Assembly (NCBI RefSeq): GCF_000002985.6
Contig: NC_003284.9
Location: 15,748,001-15,812,000 of the forward strand
Direction of reading: 5' to 3'
DNA length: 64,000 bases
From: Caenorhabditis elegans
Taxonomy: Eukaryota; Nematoda; Chromadorea; Rhabditida; Rhabditidae
Shown here: piece by piece, positions 1-9,264 of the stretch
Position numbering within the stretch: the first letter of the stretch is position 1
Layout of the letters: every line of letters starts with the position of its first letter
The notes under the pieces: model-generated
Databases searched by the model: none
The model's input: the letters and a program-made list of their open reading frames with translations, nothing else
What the model was told of the DNA's origin: nothing
Position numbers and translations under genes: made by a program

Positions 1-30
1 ATGACCATATGAAAGAGAAAGCTTCAACAT

Positions 31-101
31 GGCCGAATGGTCTAGTGGTTTGATTCTCGCTTTGGGTGCGACAAGTCCCGGTTCAATCCCCGGTTCGGCC
101 C
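31..101 (+). tRNA. tRNA-Pro(TGG)-like, probably a pseudogene
   Basis: Matches the intact tRNA-Pro(TGG) copies elsewhere in the window (3420-3491, 48855-48926), including anticodon loop TTTGGGT. It is 71 nt instead of 72. One G is missing from the T stem, the closing pair of the anticodon stem is C-C, and the D loop has a T for A. These defects suggest a decayed copy. Confidence 0.75.
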
Positions 102-316
102 ATTCTTTTGCTTTGGAATAGTAATTTCTGGGTCCCGCGAAACGACAAAGGTATTCTAATAGTAAGCTCGCGTTGCACACCGTGGGGTTTGTTCCGTATT
201 TACCTTTCATTTTGTGACAAAAGCATATGAAAACGCATTTGAAGGCAAAACATAAGACATAAAACATTTCACACGAAAACTCACAATTTTCAAATTTTCA
301 TCAGACTAAAATAATT

Positions 317-380
317 GGCCGAACCGGGGATTGAACCCGGGACCTCTCGCACCCAAAGCGAGAATCATACCACAAAACCA
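317..380 (-). pseudogene. tRNA-Pro(TGG), 3' part, split by a transposon
   Basis: On the minus strand this holds the acceptor 3' strand, T arm, anticodon arm and most of the D arm of tRNA-Pro(TGG). The 5' end is missing here and is found 2.87 kb away at 3251-3259. Between the two lies an element with perfect 14-bp terminal inverted repeats. Apart from two substitutions in the D-arm region, the halves rejoin to the tRNA sequence seen in the intact copies. Confidence 0.88.
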
Positions 381-639
381 CACAGGTAAAGCGCGTCGGC
401 AACAGGTTAACGTCAGGTTTGTGTCAGGTTATTTTAGATTCCGTATTAGGCCCATATATACCGGGAATACTGCTTTTTGTTATTAAATGTTGATACAAAA
501 AGAGAAACATTGCCAAAAATTTTGTTTATTGAACATGAAAAATGAAAAAATAAATCTGACAAAAGGGAAAAAAACATAAATATTATTTAATATTTCGGCT
601 TAGTGTGAGCCTCGTTTCGATTCCCGATTCCTAGGATCC

Positions 640-1235
640 ATCATTAGCAGCCACTTGGTCGAATTGTTGATTCTGTGACTCTGAGCAGCATCAGATGGGC
701 GGCAACGTAGAAAATGAGCATCTATCGGCGACAGCTCGAGGAGTTTGACATCATTCCGCATCTTTCTGTAAAAAATTAACGTTAAAGTTGAGAGAAATCG
801 CTAGTTTTTTTCAAAGGCGCTAAAAATTATGATTTTAAAACTCACTTTGTGAGGTTAATTCTCTTTGCAAAGCATGATCCGAGCCAAGATGGTGTGGGCT
901 TAGCGACGACAAATTCGAACTTTCCAATCAAGAATCGCTCCATCAAAAGAATGTCGGGTACTCGATTGGTGGGAAGATTTCCACGTATTTTCTAAAATTT
1001 TTTAAATTTACATTACATTGAAATATTTTATTATGAACATACACTGTGATCATCATCGACGTCGATCCAACCAGTTGAAATCGCATTTTATCAATATTGA
1101 ACATTGGGAGAGCAAGATCCACGAGGCTCACCGCGAGATGAAATGTTTCCTTTTGGAAATTGTCGCCACCGCCGGTAATTCTCTCCTCCAGCCATTTCCG
1201 TGCCATCCCACTCGTTCGCGTCAACGTCGAAAATG
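640..1235 (-). pseudogene. Captured A-type cyclin fragment (cyclin-box exons with introns)
   Basis: Three exons are readable on the minus strand. Exon a (1235-1043) encodes a cyclin-box start including FQKETFHLAVSLVD and MRFQLVGSTSMM. A 51-nt intron has a GTATGT donor and TTTTAG acceptor. Exon b (991-846) gives KYVEIFPP, then after a frame change RVPDILLMERFLIGKFEFVV and GSCFAKRINLTK. Exon c (765 downwards) gives KMRNDVKLLELSPIDAHFL and RPSD. The order matches cyclin A across its cyclin fold. The frame change after EIFPP looks like an internal deletion. Retained introns indicate capture of genomic DNA rather than of a cDNA. A possible first exon near 1400 (minus) reads MATTLRNNDTAPSLA before a GT. 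Most likely derived from the worm cya-1 family; this is from memory of the family. Confidence 0.82.
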
Positions 1236-2610
1236 CTGAAACACGAATAAATATACGGAAAATAATTATTTTTGCCGAAAAATCAAAGAATTGATGAAGA
1301 AAACAAAGAAAAATCGAAGAAAAAGAAAAATAAATGGTGAAAAAAGTAATTTCGAAAATGAGGAGGATTTACGCTAAAGAGGGCGCGGTATCGTTATTTC
1401 GGAGTGTCGTTGCCATCTGAGTTTGGAGCTTCTTTTGAAATGCTTTCTCGCTTTTATTTGAAGTCGTAAAAAGCAAAAAAACTAACGCTAAGTCGGAAAT
1501 GTGATTTGTGCTTGAAAACAATAAAAATTAATAAAAAAATTTAGTTTAGAAAAAATTTAACTAAAATTTTTCCACTGATATCAAAAATTTCATAAGGGTC
1601 CCCCCTATGAAAAAAATGTTTATAAATTTTTTTTCCAAAAATCCTGAATACTGCTTGAATGTGTGGGAAATGTATATTTTAGTATTTTCCAAAGTTTTCA
1701 TGGCTCAATCACACTCCTGGGCAAAAAAAATACAACAGTCAATTTGGCTTGTTCATAGAAAGTCAATACTTCCAAAATGGTCTAGCACCGTTGGTAGCGG
1801 AAATATGAAAAACTTGTCAAGTAAAAAGTTGTTAGGAATAAAGTGATTGGCAAATTAATCATTGTAACTTTTTGCCATCTCGGATATCTGAGCAGATAGG
1901 AGCACCTAATTATGAGTCAAATATCACTGATTTTGACTGATGATATCTCGGTACTCTGCAAAAAAAACAAGAAACTATCAAACGTAAAACATGGTCCATA
2001 ACAAAATTAACAAGTTTGTAGTTAATAATTTTTTGATATCTTGCTTGCCCGATGGGGGTCATGGTACCAAAGAACTGGCATAGCATGTAGATTAATTAGA
2101 GTAATTGAGTAAGGAAAATCTCTATTCAACTACAAAAATTGTTTCAACACATAATTTTACGTTTTTTCTTTGTTCGATAAAAACAGTTTTAACCATTCAT
2201 TATTTTGTGTCAGTCAAAAAACTTTGCCTGACAGTAACCTGTCAGTAGACATTTGCCGGCTCTTAGCCTGCATTTCTGGAAATAATATTTTCAGAAATTT
2301 TTTACTTTTCGAAATTTTCCCGAAAACTTATAAAATCGTACTGAAAAAATGTCGTCTCTGCCGTTCAAATGCCCAGAACACGATTTCTGGTGAAAAATTA
2401 TGGTAAGTTTTCACCAGCAATTGTGATATGAGCATTTATATTGATGTAAAAGAGTAAACCGGTTGTGTTCTACAAGATTAAAGCAGTTTTGGAAAAAATA
2501 GGAAAAAACATTTTTTTTTGGAGTCAGAAAAACTTTGCCTGACAGTAACCTGCCAGTTACCATTTGCCGGCTCTTAACCTGCCATTAACCTGACACTCGC
2601 CTGACGCGGC

Positions 2611-3240
2611 TCATGATCCGGTGTGGTAACCCCGAAACTGTATTTCTGGAAATATTTTTTTCAGAAATTTACACGAATGAACATAAAACTCATTTTTATG
2701 AACTTTCATTCAGTTTCTGAAACTTCCATTTTCACTCATCTGACCCATCACCTGACACTTACTCGCCGTTCACCTGACGCGCTTTTCTCAAAATTCGTGC
2801 GAAAATTACTAAGCTGACACTAACCTGCTCTTAGTCCGACAGCGACTTTTAGCCTGATACTAAGCTGACACTAACCTGCTGGCGGCTTTCAACCTGCCAT
2901 TAAGCTGCCACTAACCTGCCGCGGTTCATGATCCTGTGTGGTAAACCCGAAACTGTATTTTTGGAAATTGTTTTTTTTAGAAATTTACACGAATGAACAT
3001 AAAACTCATTTTTATGAACTTTCACTCAGTTTCTGAAACTTTTATTTTCACTCATCTGACCCATCACCTGACACTTACTCGCCGTTCACCTGACGCGCTT
3101 TTCTGAAAATTTGAGCGAAAATCACTAAGCTGACACTAACCTGCTCTTAGCCTGACAGCGACTTTTAGCCTGATACTAAGCTGACACTAACCTGCTGGCG
3201 GCTTTTAACCTGCCATTCAGCTGCCACTAACCTGTGGCGC
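2611..3240. repeat. 315-bp tandem duplication inside the TIR element
   Basis: The segment beginning TCATGATCC at 2611 recurs from 2926, a period of 315 bp with few differences. Both copies contain TCACCTGACACTTACTCGCC and end in CTGACACTAACCTGC words. It is the subterminal repeat zone of the 381-3250 element. Confidence 0.85.
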
Positions 3241-3250
3241 TTTACCTGTG

Positions 3251-3259
3251 CATTCGGCC
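3251..3259 (-). pseudogene. 5' end of the split tRNA-Pro
   Basis: CATTCGGCC is the complement of the tRNA-Pro 5' acceptor strand GGCCGAATG. It directly abuts the right terminal inverted repeat of the transposon and completes the gene fragment at 317-380. Confidence 0.85.
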
Positions 3260-3419
3260 ATGCTTTTGAACACAATCACGAAATTTCTCATTCAAATCAA
3301 GTTTCAATTTGCGACTATCTCGTGTTTCTTTTCCGTGTTTACTGTTGAACAACATAATGGACTAAAGCAGATAGCTGAATGATGAAATCATGGCCAAATC
3401 TGCGAGGATGTCTTAGCAT

Positions 3420-3491
3420 GGCCGAATGGTCTAGTGGTATGATTCTCGCTTTGGGTGCGAGAGGTCCCGGGTTCAATCCCCGGTTCGGCCC
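3420..3491 (+). tRNA. tRNA-Pro(TGG)
   Basis: A 72-nt cloverleaf. The acceptor pairs GGCCGAA with TTCGGCC, the anticodon stem pairs CTCGC with GCGAG around TTTGGGT, and the T arm is CCGGG-TTCAATC-CCCGG. The discriminator base is C. It is identical to the copies near 48.6-48.9 kb and appears functional. It lies 160 bp from, and was divergent to, the broken copy. Confidence 0.95.
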
Positions 3492-3563
3492 ATTCATTTT
3501 ACGCGACCGGGAACAACACTATTACATGAGCCTACTTACAGCTTGCAAGTTGATAAATTTCAG

Positions 3564-4138
3564 ATAACTGTATTTCAAAATAAATATTCTATTATTTTGC
3601 CGTTATCCTGTATGTTTGTCAATATTGGAATAATTTTACATCTCCGCTTCAAACGCGAAGGCACATACGAAATGATCAAGAAAGTGTTCAGTAAACATAA
3701 GACGATAACTCCATTCGCAGTACCACTTCAAAACACAACTCTTTCAAAACTTCAAGCCAGGCGTGATCTCATCATGATGCGGCAAACCGTTTCAGTGGCG
3801 GTCTACCTCTCAATTTATGAACTAGGAGCATTATTAATCAGAGTTTTTCCGGTAACACGTTTAATTTAAAACATGAGTTTAAAAAAATATTATCATTTTT
3901 GCAGACATTCTACGCAGGCCTTCCGGATTTGGTGCATAAAAGTTATTTTTACATCCGCTACGAGTCAATTCCACCCATGACTTTTTTCGTTTACTATTTG
4001 GAAACCGGAAGCACGCGTCGAATGCTTAAACGATTTTTGAAATTCGATGGATCAAACTTTGCGTCAGCAGCGAATCAAACAGTTGTACCAGTTGGTGCAA
4101 AACAACAGACGAGGGCCGTCATAAACCCACATTCTTAA
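3564..4138 (+). CDS. Serpentine chemoreceptor-like gene, 3' exons only
   Basis: Two exons: 3564-3851 (after TTTCAG; donor GTAACA) and 3905-4138 (after TTTGCAG), joined in phase 0 and ending in TAA. The translation has a membrane segment (YSIILPLSCMFVNIGIIL), a basic loop, a second segment (MRQTVSVAVYLSIYELGALL), then TFYAGLPDLVH and a short basic tail. This fits the C-terminal half of a nematode 7TM chemoreceptor; I cannot place it in a specific sr family. No start codon or upstream membrane exons are visible. The sequence before it is tRNA-Pro and the TIR element, so it is either a 5'-truncated relic or has a distant 5' part. AATAAA follows near 4236. Confidence 0.5.
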
Positions 4139-4467
4139 GCAAGTATAAAAACTCATAATTTTTATAGAAATTATCATGTCTTTAACTGAATTGAGATGCT
4201 TGTTTTGTACTGTTTTAAAAAATTGCAATGACTAAATAAAATTGAACGTCGTAATTTTTGAGCTAACAAAATGTTTATTGAATCAATGTAACTGAAACAA
4301 ACAAAATGTCATAGATGTTGGAAGTAAATAAATAATTAATTAATTAATTAATTAGGCAACAATTGAATTGTAAAAAATGAATGAAAAAGTGTGAAATTGG
4401 TTGACCTATTTGAGATTTTTGATAGAGGATTTTGTACAACGGTTCTGTCCACAATTATTAATAGGAT
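4139..4467. other. Convergent 3' intergenic region
   Basis: AT-rich gap between the ends of the serpentine-like gene (+) and the warthog gene (-). It contains a short (TTAA)n-like run near 4332-4353. No gene seen. Confidence 0.7.
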
Positions 4468-7400
4468 CTACATCAACTTTGATGGAATTACAATATCCAA
4501 CACAGCCATAACTCCGTTAAGACCGTAACCAATGTTATCCTCATTTGTGCTATCCTCAACAGTCCAGAAGTAGTTGCGGATTTGTGACTTCCATCGGAGA
4601 ACATTCTGTAATAGTAATTTGAAATTTACCGTAAAATAGGGAACTCTACTAACAGTGAAGAAAGTGTTTTGAAGGCTGTAATTGTCGGTTTCGGAGTGGC
4701 AAGATGCATGAATACGGTCTACCAGGAGATGGCCACGTGACGTCATTGGCGAGTAGATTCCAGTTTTTTGCACAATATTGATGTCAAGAACTTTTACGCG
4801 TTGATACATTTGGGACTTCTGAAAATTTTGCTGTTCAGTTACAAAATGTTTTCATATATCGAAAATCTGATATTACCTTGCGGTGTGCAATGTAGAAACA
4901 GTCTCCAATGTTTACTCTCTCAGCTGGTACTGGGTTTGCATTTATATTCTCATCCTCAGAATAGGGCACAGAACATTGAGTTACAAAGACCAAATGCTTC
5001 TCGGTCAATGAGAATGTCTCTCCGTTGTCAAGTGTGAATCTGTAATTTGTATTGTTAAAACGGAATGCTCAAACCAAAGGTATTACTCTACAAAATCTGC
5101 AACTTGTTTTGGATCACGATGAAGCCAGTATTGAACCGGGATAAATGTTACTTGAGAGCCATTCTTGTCGAGAGCCTGAACCCAGTCTCCCACTGCGAGC
5201 TCATCCATACGTTTGAATCCTCCATTATAAACATTGACCATAGCGTCTCCAGGGAAGCAATAATACAATTCTGAAATGTGGGTTGGGAATTATTATTAAG
5301 GTGTAAAAACTTACGTAATCCAGAAGGTGCGAATCCCATTGGAGCATATCCAGCTGGTGCAGCAGGCTGGAAAAATAAATGAAGTTCGGAAAATTATTAT
5401 ATTAATTATGAAAAAAATAGTTTGCTGATTATATTGGTTAATGGAATGAGAGAGCGAAGGGTGATAATAATACAATTCATGAACTTATTTTATTGTAACA
5501 CAATTTTTTAAATATTAAAGGTGGATTAGCGCCAGTGGGGAAATTGTTAAAAACCACTCCTTTGGTCCTAAAATGACCAAATATCATGATAAAACATTTC
5601 AAAACATTTTTGAAAATTTTTAATTTAATGTCAAAAAGTGGCAATTACTCAGTTTTTCCACTCATAATTTTGGAAGTCGACCGGAAAAAAAAATTTTTTT
5701 CGACTTTTTCATGTTCTAATTTTGTTTGAATTCATTGTATTGAAACATTGTAGGGGTCGAAGCATGCAACATTTCTTTAAATTTGCTCTAAAGCTCGTAT
5801 TTTTCAAAATGTTGACAATTTGCCAACACTTTGACCGGAAATTATGAAAAATTTTTTGGAGTGTTTTATTATGACATTTGGTTGTTTTGGATCATTATAA
5901 GTGGATTTAGACAAAATCCCCACTGGCGCTACTTCACCTTTAAGAGTGGAATTGTATGATTACACTTATAATGATCCAAAACGACCAAAAAATAATTTTC
6001 AGATTTTTCATAATTTCCTGTCAAGGACTTGACAAATGCCAGAATTTTGGAAAATATGAGCTTTTCAGGAAATACAAAGCAATGTCGCAAGTCCGACCCC
6101 TACAATGTTTTAATACAAATAATTAAAACAAAATTAGAGTATAGAAAAATGTAGGGGAAAAAATTATTTTTTGGTCGACTTCCAAAATTCCGAGTGGGAA
6201 AAGCTGAGTAATTGTTACCTTTTGGCAATAGATAAAACATTTTTTAAAAAATTTTAAAAGGTTTATTATGATATTCGGTCATTTTGATAGTTTTTACATT
6301 TTCCCCACTGGCGCTACTCCACCTTTAATATTAAGAAGTATAAATGAAATTAATAAATTATTAAGTTATTTAATTAATTAGATTATTAAATTAACAGAAC
6401 TGAAAAATAAAAATGGAAAGCTAGTTATCCAAAAAAAAACAGTATGCTTTTCTTACCACTGGATTTTGGACCACTTGAGGTTGGAATGCCTGTGGCTGGA
6501 ATCCCTGCGGCTGAAATCCTTGTGGCTGGAATCCCCCCTGTGGCTGGAAACCTTGTGGTTGAACAAATCCTCCTTGCTGTCCTGGTGGTGGTGGTGGTTG
6601 AGGGTTTGTTTCTTGAACAAATCCTTCTTGAGCGACAATTTCCTCAATAATCACTTCTTGTCCATTCTGAACACCTTGTGGGACCACAAGCTGTCCAGTC
6701 TCAACTGGGGTCTCCACATCTACAGTTGGAGCTTGGTGAACGACAAATCGATGCCCGTTGACGTGGCGAATCGTGTTCTCAGAGTTTAAGATTTCAGCTG
6801 AAATTTAGAGTGTTTTTTAAAACAAGTCAATTTTTTCGTTTTGACTACAATTCTGTTGTTTTGTTTCACCCCAATATTACTTACGGACTGATCGATCAAC
6901 TTTCTGAAGATCCAAGCATGAGAATCTTTTAATATTAACTTCGTAAAAGATTTCTCCTTCGGAATCAATCTTCTTCTCTACATTGCTAATATAGTCGAAT
7001 GCATAAGGCTTATTATCTGCGAATATCTCTCCTCCAACAACAATTTGTCCGCCAGACACAGTTGCCACGCCTCGATCTATCGATGCACGCAATGGAGCGT
7101 AGGTGCAGCACTTGTAGGCAACACTGAAGCGAAATAGGTTGCAAAATTTTCAGAACTTAAAGGTGGAGTAGCGCCAGTGGGGATTTTGTCTAAAGGCACT
7201 TATAATGATCCAAAACAACCTAATATCATAATAAAAAACTCCAAAAATTTTTAGATTTTTCATAATTTCTGGTCAAAGTTTTGGAAAATTGCCAAAATTT
7301 TGAAAAATACGAGCTTTTGAGAAAATTTGAAGAAATACGGTATTTTTTGACCCCTACAATGTTTTAATACAAATAATTTGAACAAAATTAAAACATAAAA

Positions 7401-9264
7401 CATGTCGAAAAAAATTTGTTTTTTAGTCTACTTCCAAAATTATGAGTAATTGCCACTTGTTGACAGTTAAATCAAAGGATTAAAGGACGATCCGTTCTTC
7501 AAGTGCTATGCACTGCGGACCTGGGATTCAGGTACACTGCCTGGTGGTGATCTTTCTGGGCTGTAATTTAAGCCACGTCCTAGCCGGGGACTGTGGCCGA
7601 TAATCCAGTCGTGGATTGCTCCACTTCCCAATAGAGGCTGGGTGAACCTAGGGGTGAGGCCGGACTTGAACTCGTGACCTCCAGACTGCTAGCGGCCACC
7701 ACTACCGACTGAGCTATCTGCCCAATTTTTTGAAAAGTTTTATCATGATATTTGGTCATTTTGGGACCAAAGGAGTGGTTTTTAACAATTTCCCCACTGG
7801 CGCTACTCCACCTTTAAGTCTGGTCTAGTGCTTACATTTTGGTGGTAGATGCATTCATGACTGGTGCAATTCCTCCAACCCATTGGTCCTCTGGGTTGCA
7901 TGATAATGATTGGAATTCTTGTTCACAGCTCTGAAATATTTCATTAATAAAATAACTTTTTCATCTTTTTACTGATCTCCTTTTTTCTTTGATTCTACAT
8001 ATGGGTCATAAAAACCTGCTATGATGTTTCATTCATTTTCTCATCATTTTTCAATTAGCTTTTCCCTTTCATTCTCTATCACTCACTGCTTGCTGCTGCG
8101 CGTAAACTCTCGGGTCGGCCGCATCAAATGTATGAATAGCCAAAGGATCATCACGTAGGAAGCCGTCCGATTGTTGATCGATTCGGAAGAATTTGGCGTT
8201 GGTTGGAAGTTGGTGGCCATTTGAATGCCATCCAAAACAAGTTGGTCTTGCGCATCCGAGAATCGGTTGACCAGATGAAAGCACCTAGAATAAGTAGGGT
8301 AATTTGTCATGTTAAGTATGCTTTGGCGGAATGTTTATAACTATTATGTGTAAACGATTGCAGAAAGTTGAATGTTTTATAAGTTTTAAAAATGTCAAAA
8401 TCGGTATGGTGTGTATTATACCCCGCCATTTTAAAAATTAATGTTTTAACCTATAAAAAAAACGTGTGAAAATTCAGGCTTAGGAAAACGCCATTCCTCA
8501 GCCTAACAAGTTAAATGGGTATCACGTTAAATTTAAGTACTACTATGGTGATAAACTTTCTATAATGAATATCTTATAATAATAAGGGATAATTTAATTC
8601 ATTTTACTACAAGTGATTAATAATTATGAATCACAATTAACACTTCATACACACGTTTCATTATATAACTCTAAGCTTTGTAAATTGAGTCGCGTTTGTG
8701 ACATTAGGCGTAGTACACTATTTAATGAAAAATATGCAAAAATGTTTCATATTGGTTCAAATTACTTGTACTTGTACTGTACTGTACTTGAACTGTACTG
8801 TCAACTACTTATAAAATTACTTGGGTACTTGTGAAGTATACCTGGACTAAAAATATACGCCATTTTTTAAAGTGAACATCCGTAACCCTTTTTGTCCATA
8901 TTAGGCTCAGGATTAATGTTTTTTGAAGCTTGAAAGTGCAAGTTAGTTTTATATTATTTATCATTTTTTGAAATAAATAAATGGTATACTACAATAGTAC
9001 CAAAATTTCAAAAAAAAAAACGGCTAACTTTAGCTAAAAATAGTATTAGAGAAATAAACCTAGAACCCGTACTCTGTTTTTCTATGTAGTTTAGGCCAAA
9101 ATAACATTTAGCGGGTGTTTTTGTAAAAGCTTTGATTATTTTTATTACATTTCTTTTTCTCTTACCTCTAAACTATATGGAATTGTTGAATCTCCGCACT
9201 CCGATCCATATGTGAATTTATAGCTAGAAGACAACAAAACTAGTGCAAGTAAAGAAAACCTCAT
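4468..9264 (-). CDS. Warthog-family hedgehog-related protein (Wart + Hint/Hog), 557 aa
   Basis: Ten exons join in frame: 9264-9166, 8284-8087, 7930-7836, 7123-6885, 6797-6457, 5366-5315, 5270-5087, 5039-4877, 4818-4654 and 4605-4468 (1674 nt, 557 aa). The ATG follows TTCAG|ATACA, a likely trans-splice site. Residues 1-20 are a signal peptide (MRFSLLALVLLSSSYKFTYG). The Cys-rich Wart domain follows (ECGDSTIPYS, CARPTCFGWHSNGHQLP, YKCCTYAPL). A linker around residues 220-324 is rich in Gln/Pro with GFQPQ repeats. The Hint/Hog domain starts at about Cys346 (YYCFPGDAMVNVYNGG) and keeps SLTEKHLVFV and the SPMTSRGHLLVDRIHASCHS motif, so autoprocessing at that Cys is expected as in other Hint proteins. 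In worms these secreted proteins act in cuticle and epidermis. The family is clear. The wrt number is not settled from sequence; wrt-4 and wrt-6 are my candidates. Confidence 0.92.
4606..4653 (-). other. 48-nt in-frame intron of the warthog gene
   Basis: GTTAGT...TTACAG within the Hog C-terminal region. It is a multiple of three with no stop, so retention would add 16 residues without a frameshift. I treat it as an intron because the spliced product fits the Hog pattern and both splice sites are good. Confidence 0.65.
5518..5943. repeat. Foldback element, AAAGGTGG...CCACCTTT family
   Basis: Ends are AAAGGTGGATTAGCGCCAGT and its near complement; flanking TTAA-like bases. The interior repeats the words AAAACTTTT, GGTCGACTT and CCCCTACAATG in inverted order. 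It lies in the warthog intron between exons 5 and 6. Other copies: 5938-6328 (partial), 7159-7817, 17373-17765 and a truncated one at 30408. Confidence 0.85.
5938..6328. repeat. Second, partial copy of the AAAGGTGG foldback
   Basis: Directly follows the previous element and shares CACCTTTAA at the junction. It ends TGGCGCTACTCCACCTTTAA. Its left inverted end is incomplete. Confidence 0.75.
7159..7817. repeat. AAAGGTGG foldback interrupted by a SINE
   Basis: Full terminal inverted repeats (AAAGGTGGAGTAGCGCCAGT and its complement) in the warthog intron between exons 3 and 4. It is about 250 bp longer than its relatives because of the insertion at 7477-7724. Confidence 0.85.
7477..7724 (-). mobile_element. 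tRNA-derived SINE, copy 1
   Basis: On the minus strand the unit begins GGGCAGATAGCTCAGTCGGT, giving an A box (TAGCTCAGTCGG). A B box-like GAGTTCAAGTCCG follows about 45 nt later. A tRNA-unrelated body of about 170 nt comes next, ending ...ATCGTCCTTTAATCC. A second copy with about 85% visible identity lies at 56928-57192 in the same orientation. Two copies sharing both ends, with Pol III boxes at one end, is the architecture of a SINE. Confidence 0.8.

Larger units (their letters stand above)
381..3250. mobile_element. Non-autonomous TIR element inserted in a tRNA-Pro gene, carrying cyclin sequence
   Basis: The termini are perfect 14-bp inverted repeats: CACAGGTAAAGCGC at 381 and GCGCTTTACCTGTG at 3237-3250. 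The flanks are the two halves of one tRNA-Pro, with a 2-bp CA present on both sides. The right third is dense in the words ACCTGCC, CTGACACTAACC and CTTAGCCTG, including a 315-bp tandem duplication. The left third carries a captured A-type cyclin fragment. I see no transposase ORF, so it is non-autonomous. I cannot name the superfamily: the 2-bp duplication is not the usual TA. Confidence 0.85.

Noticed and set aside
6444-6789. Overlapping ORFs in other frames over the warthog linker
   Set aside because: Low-complexity shadows of the Gln/Pro-rich exon; only the frame that joins its neighbours is real.
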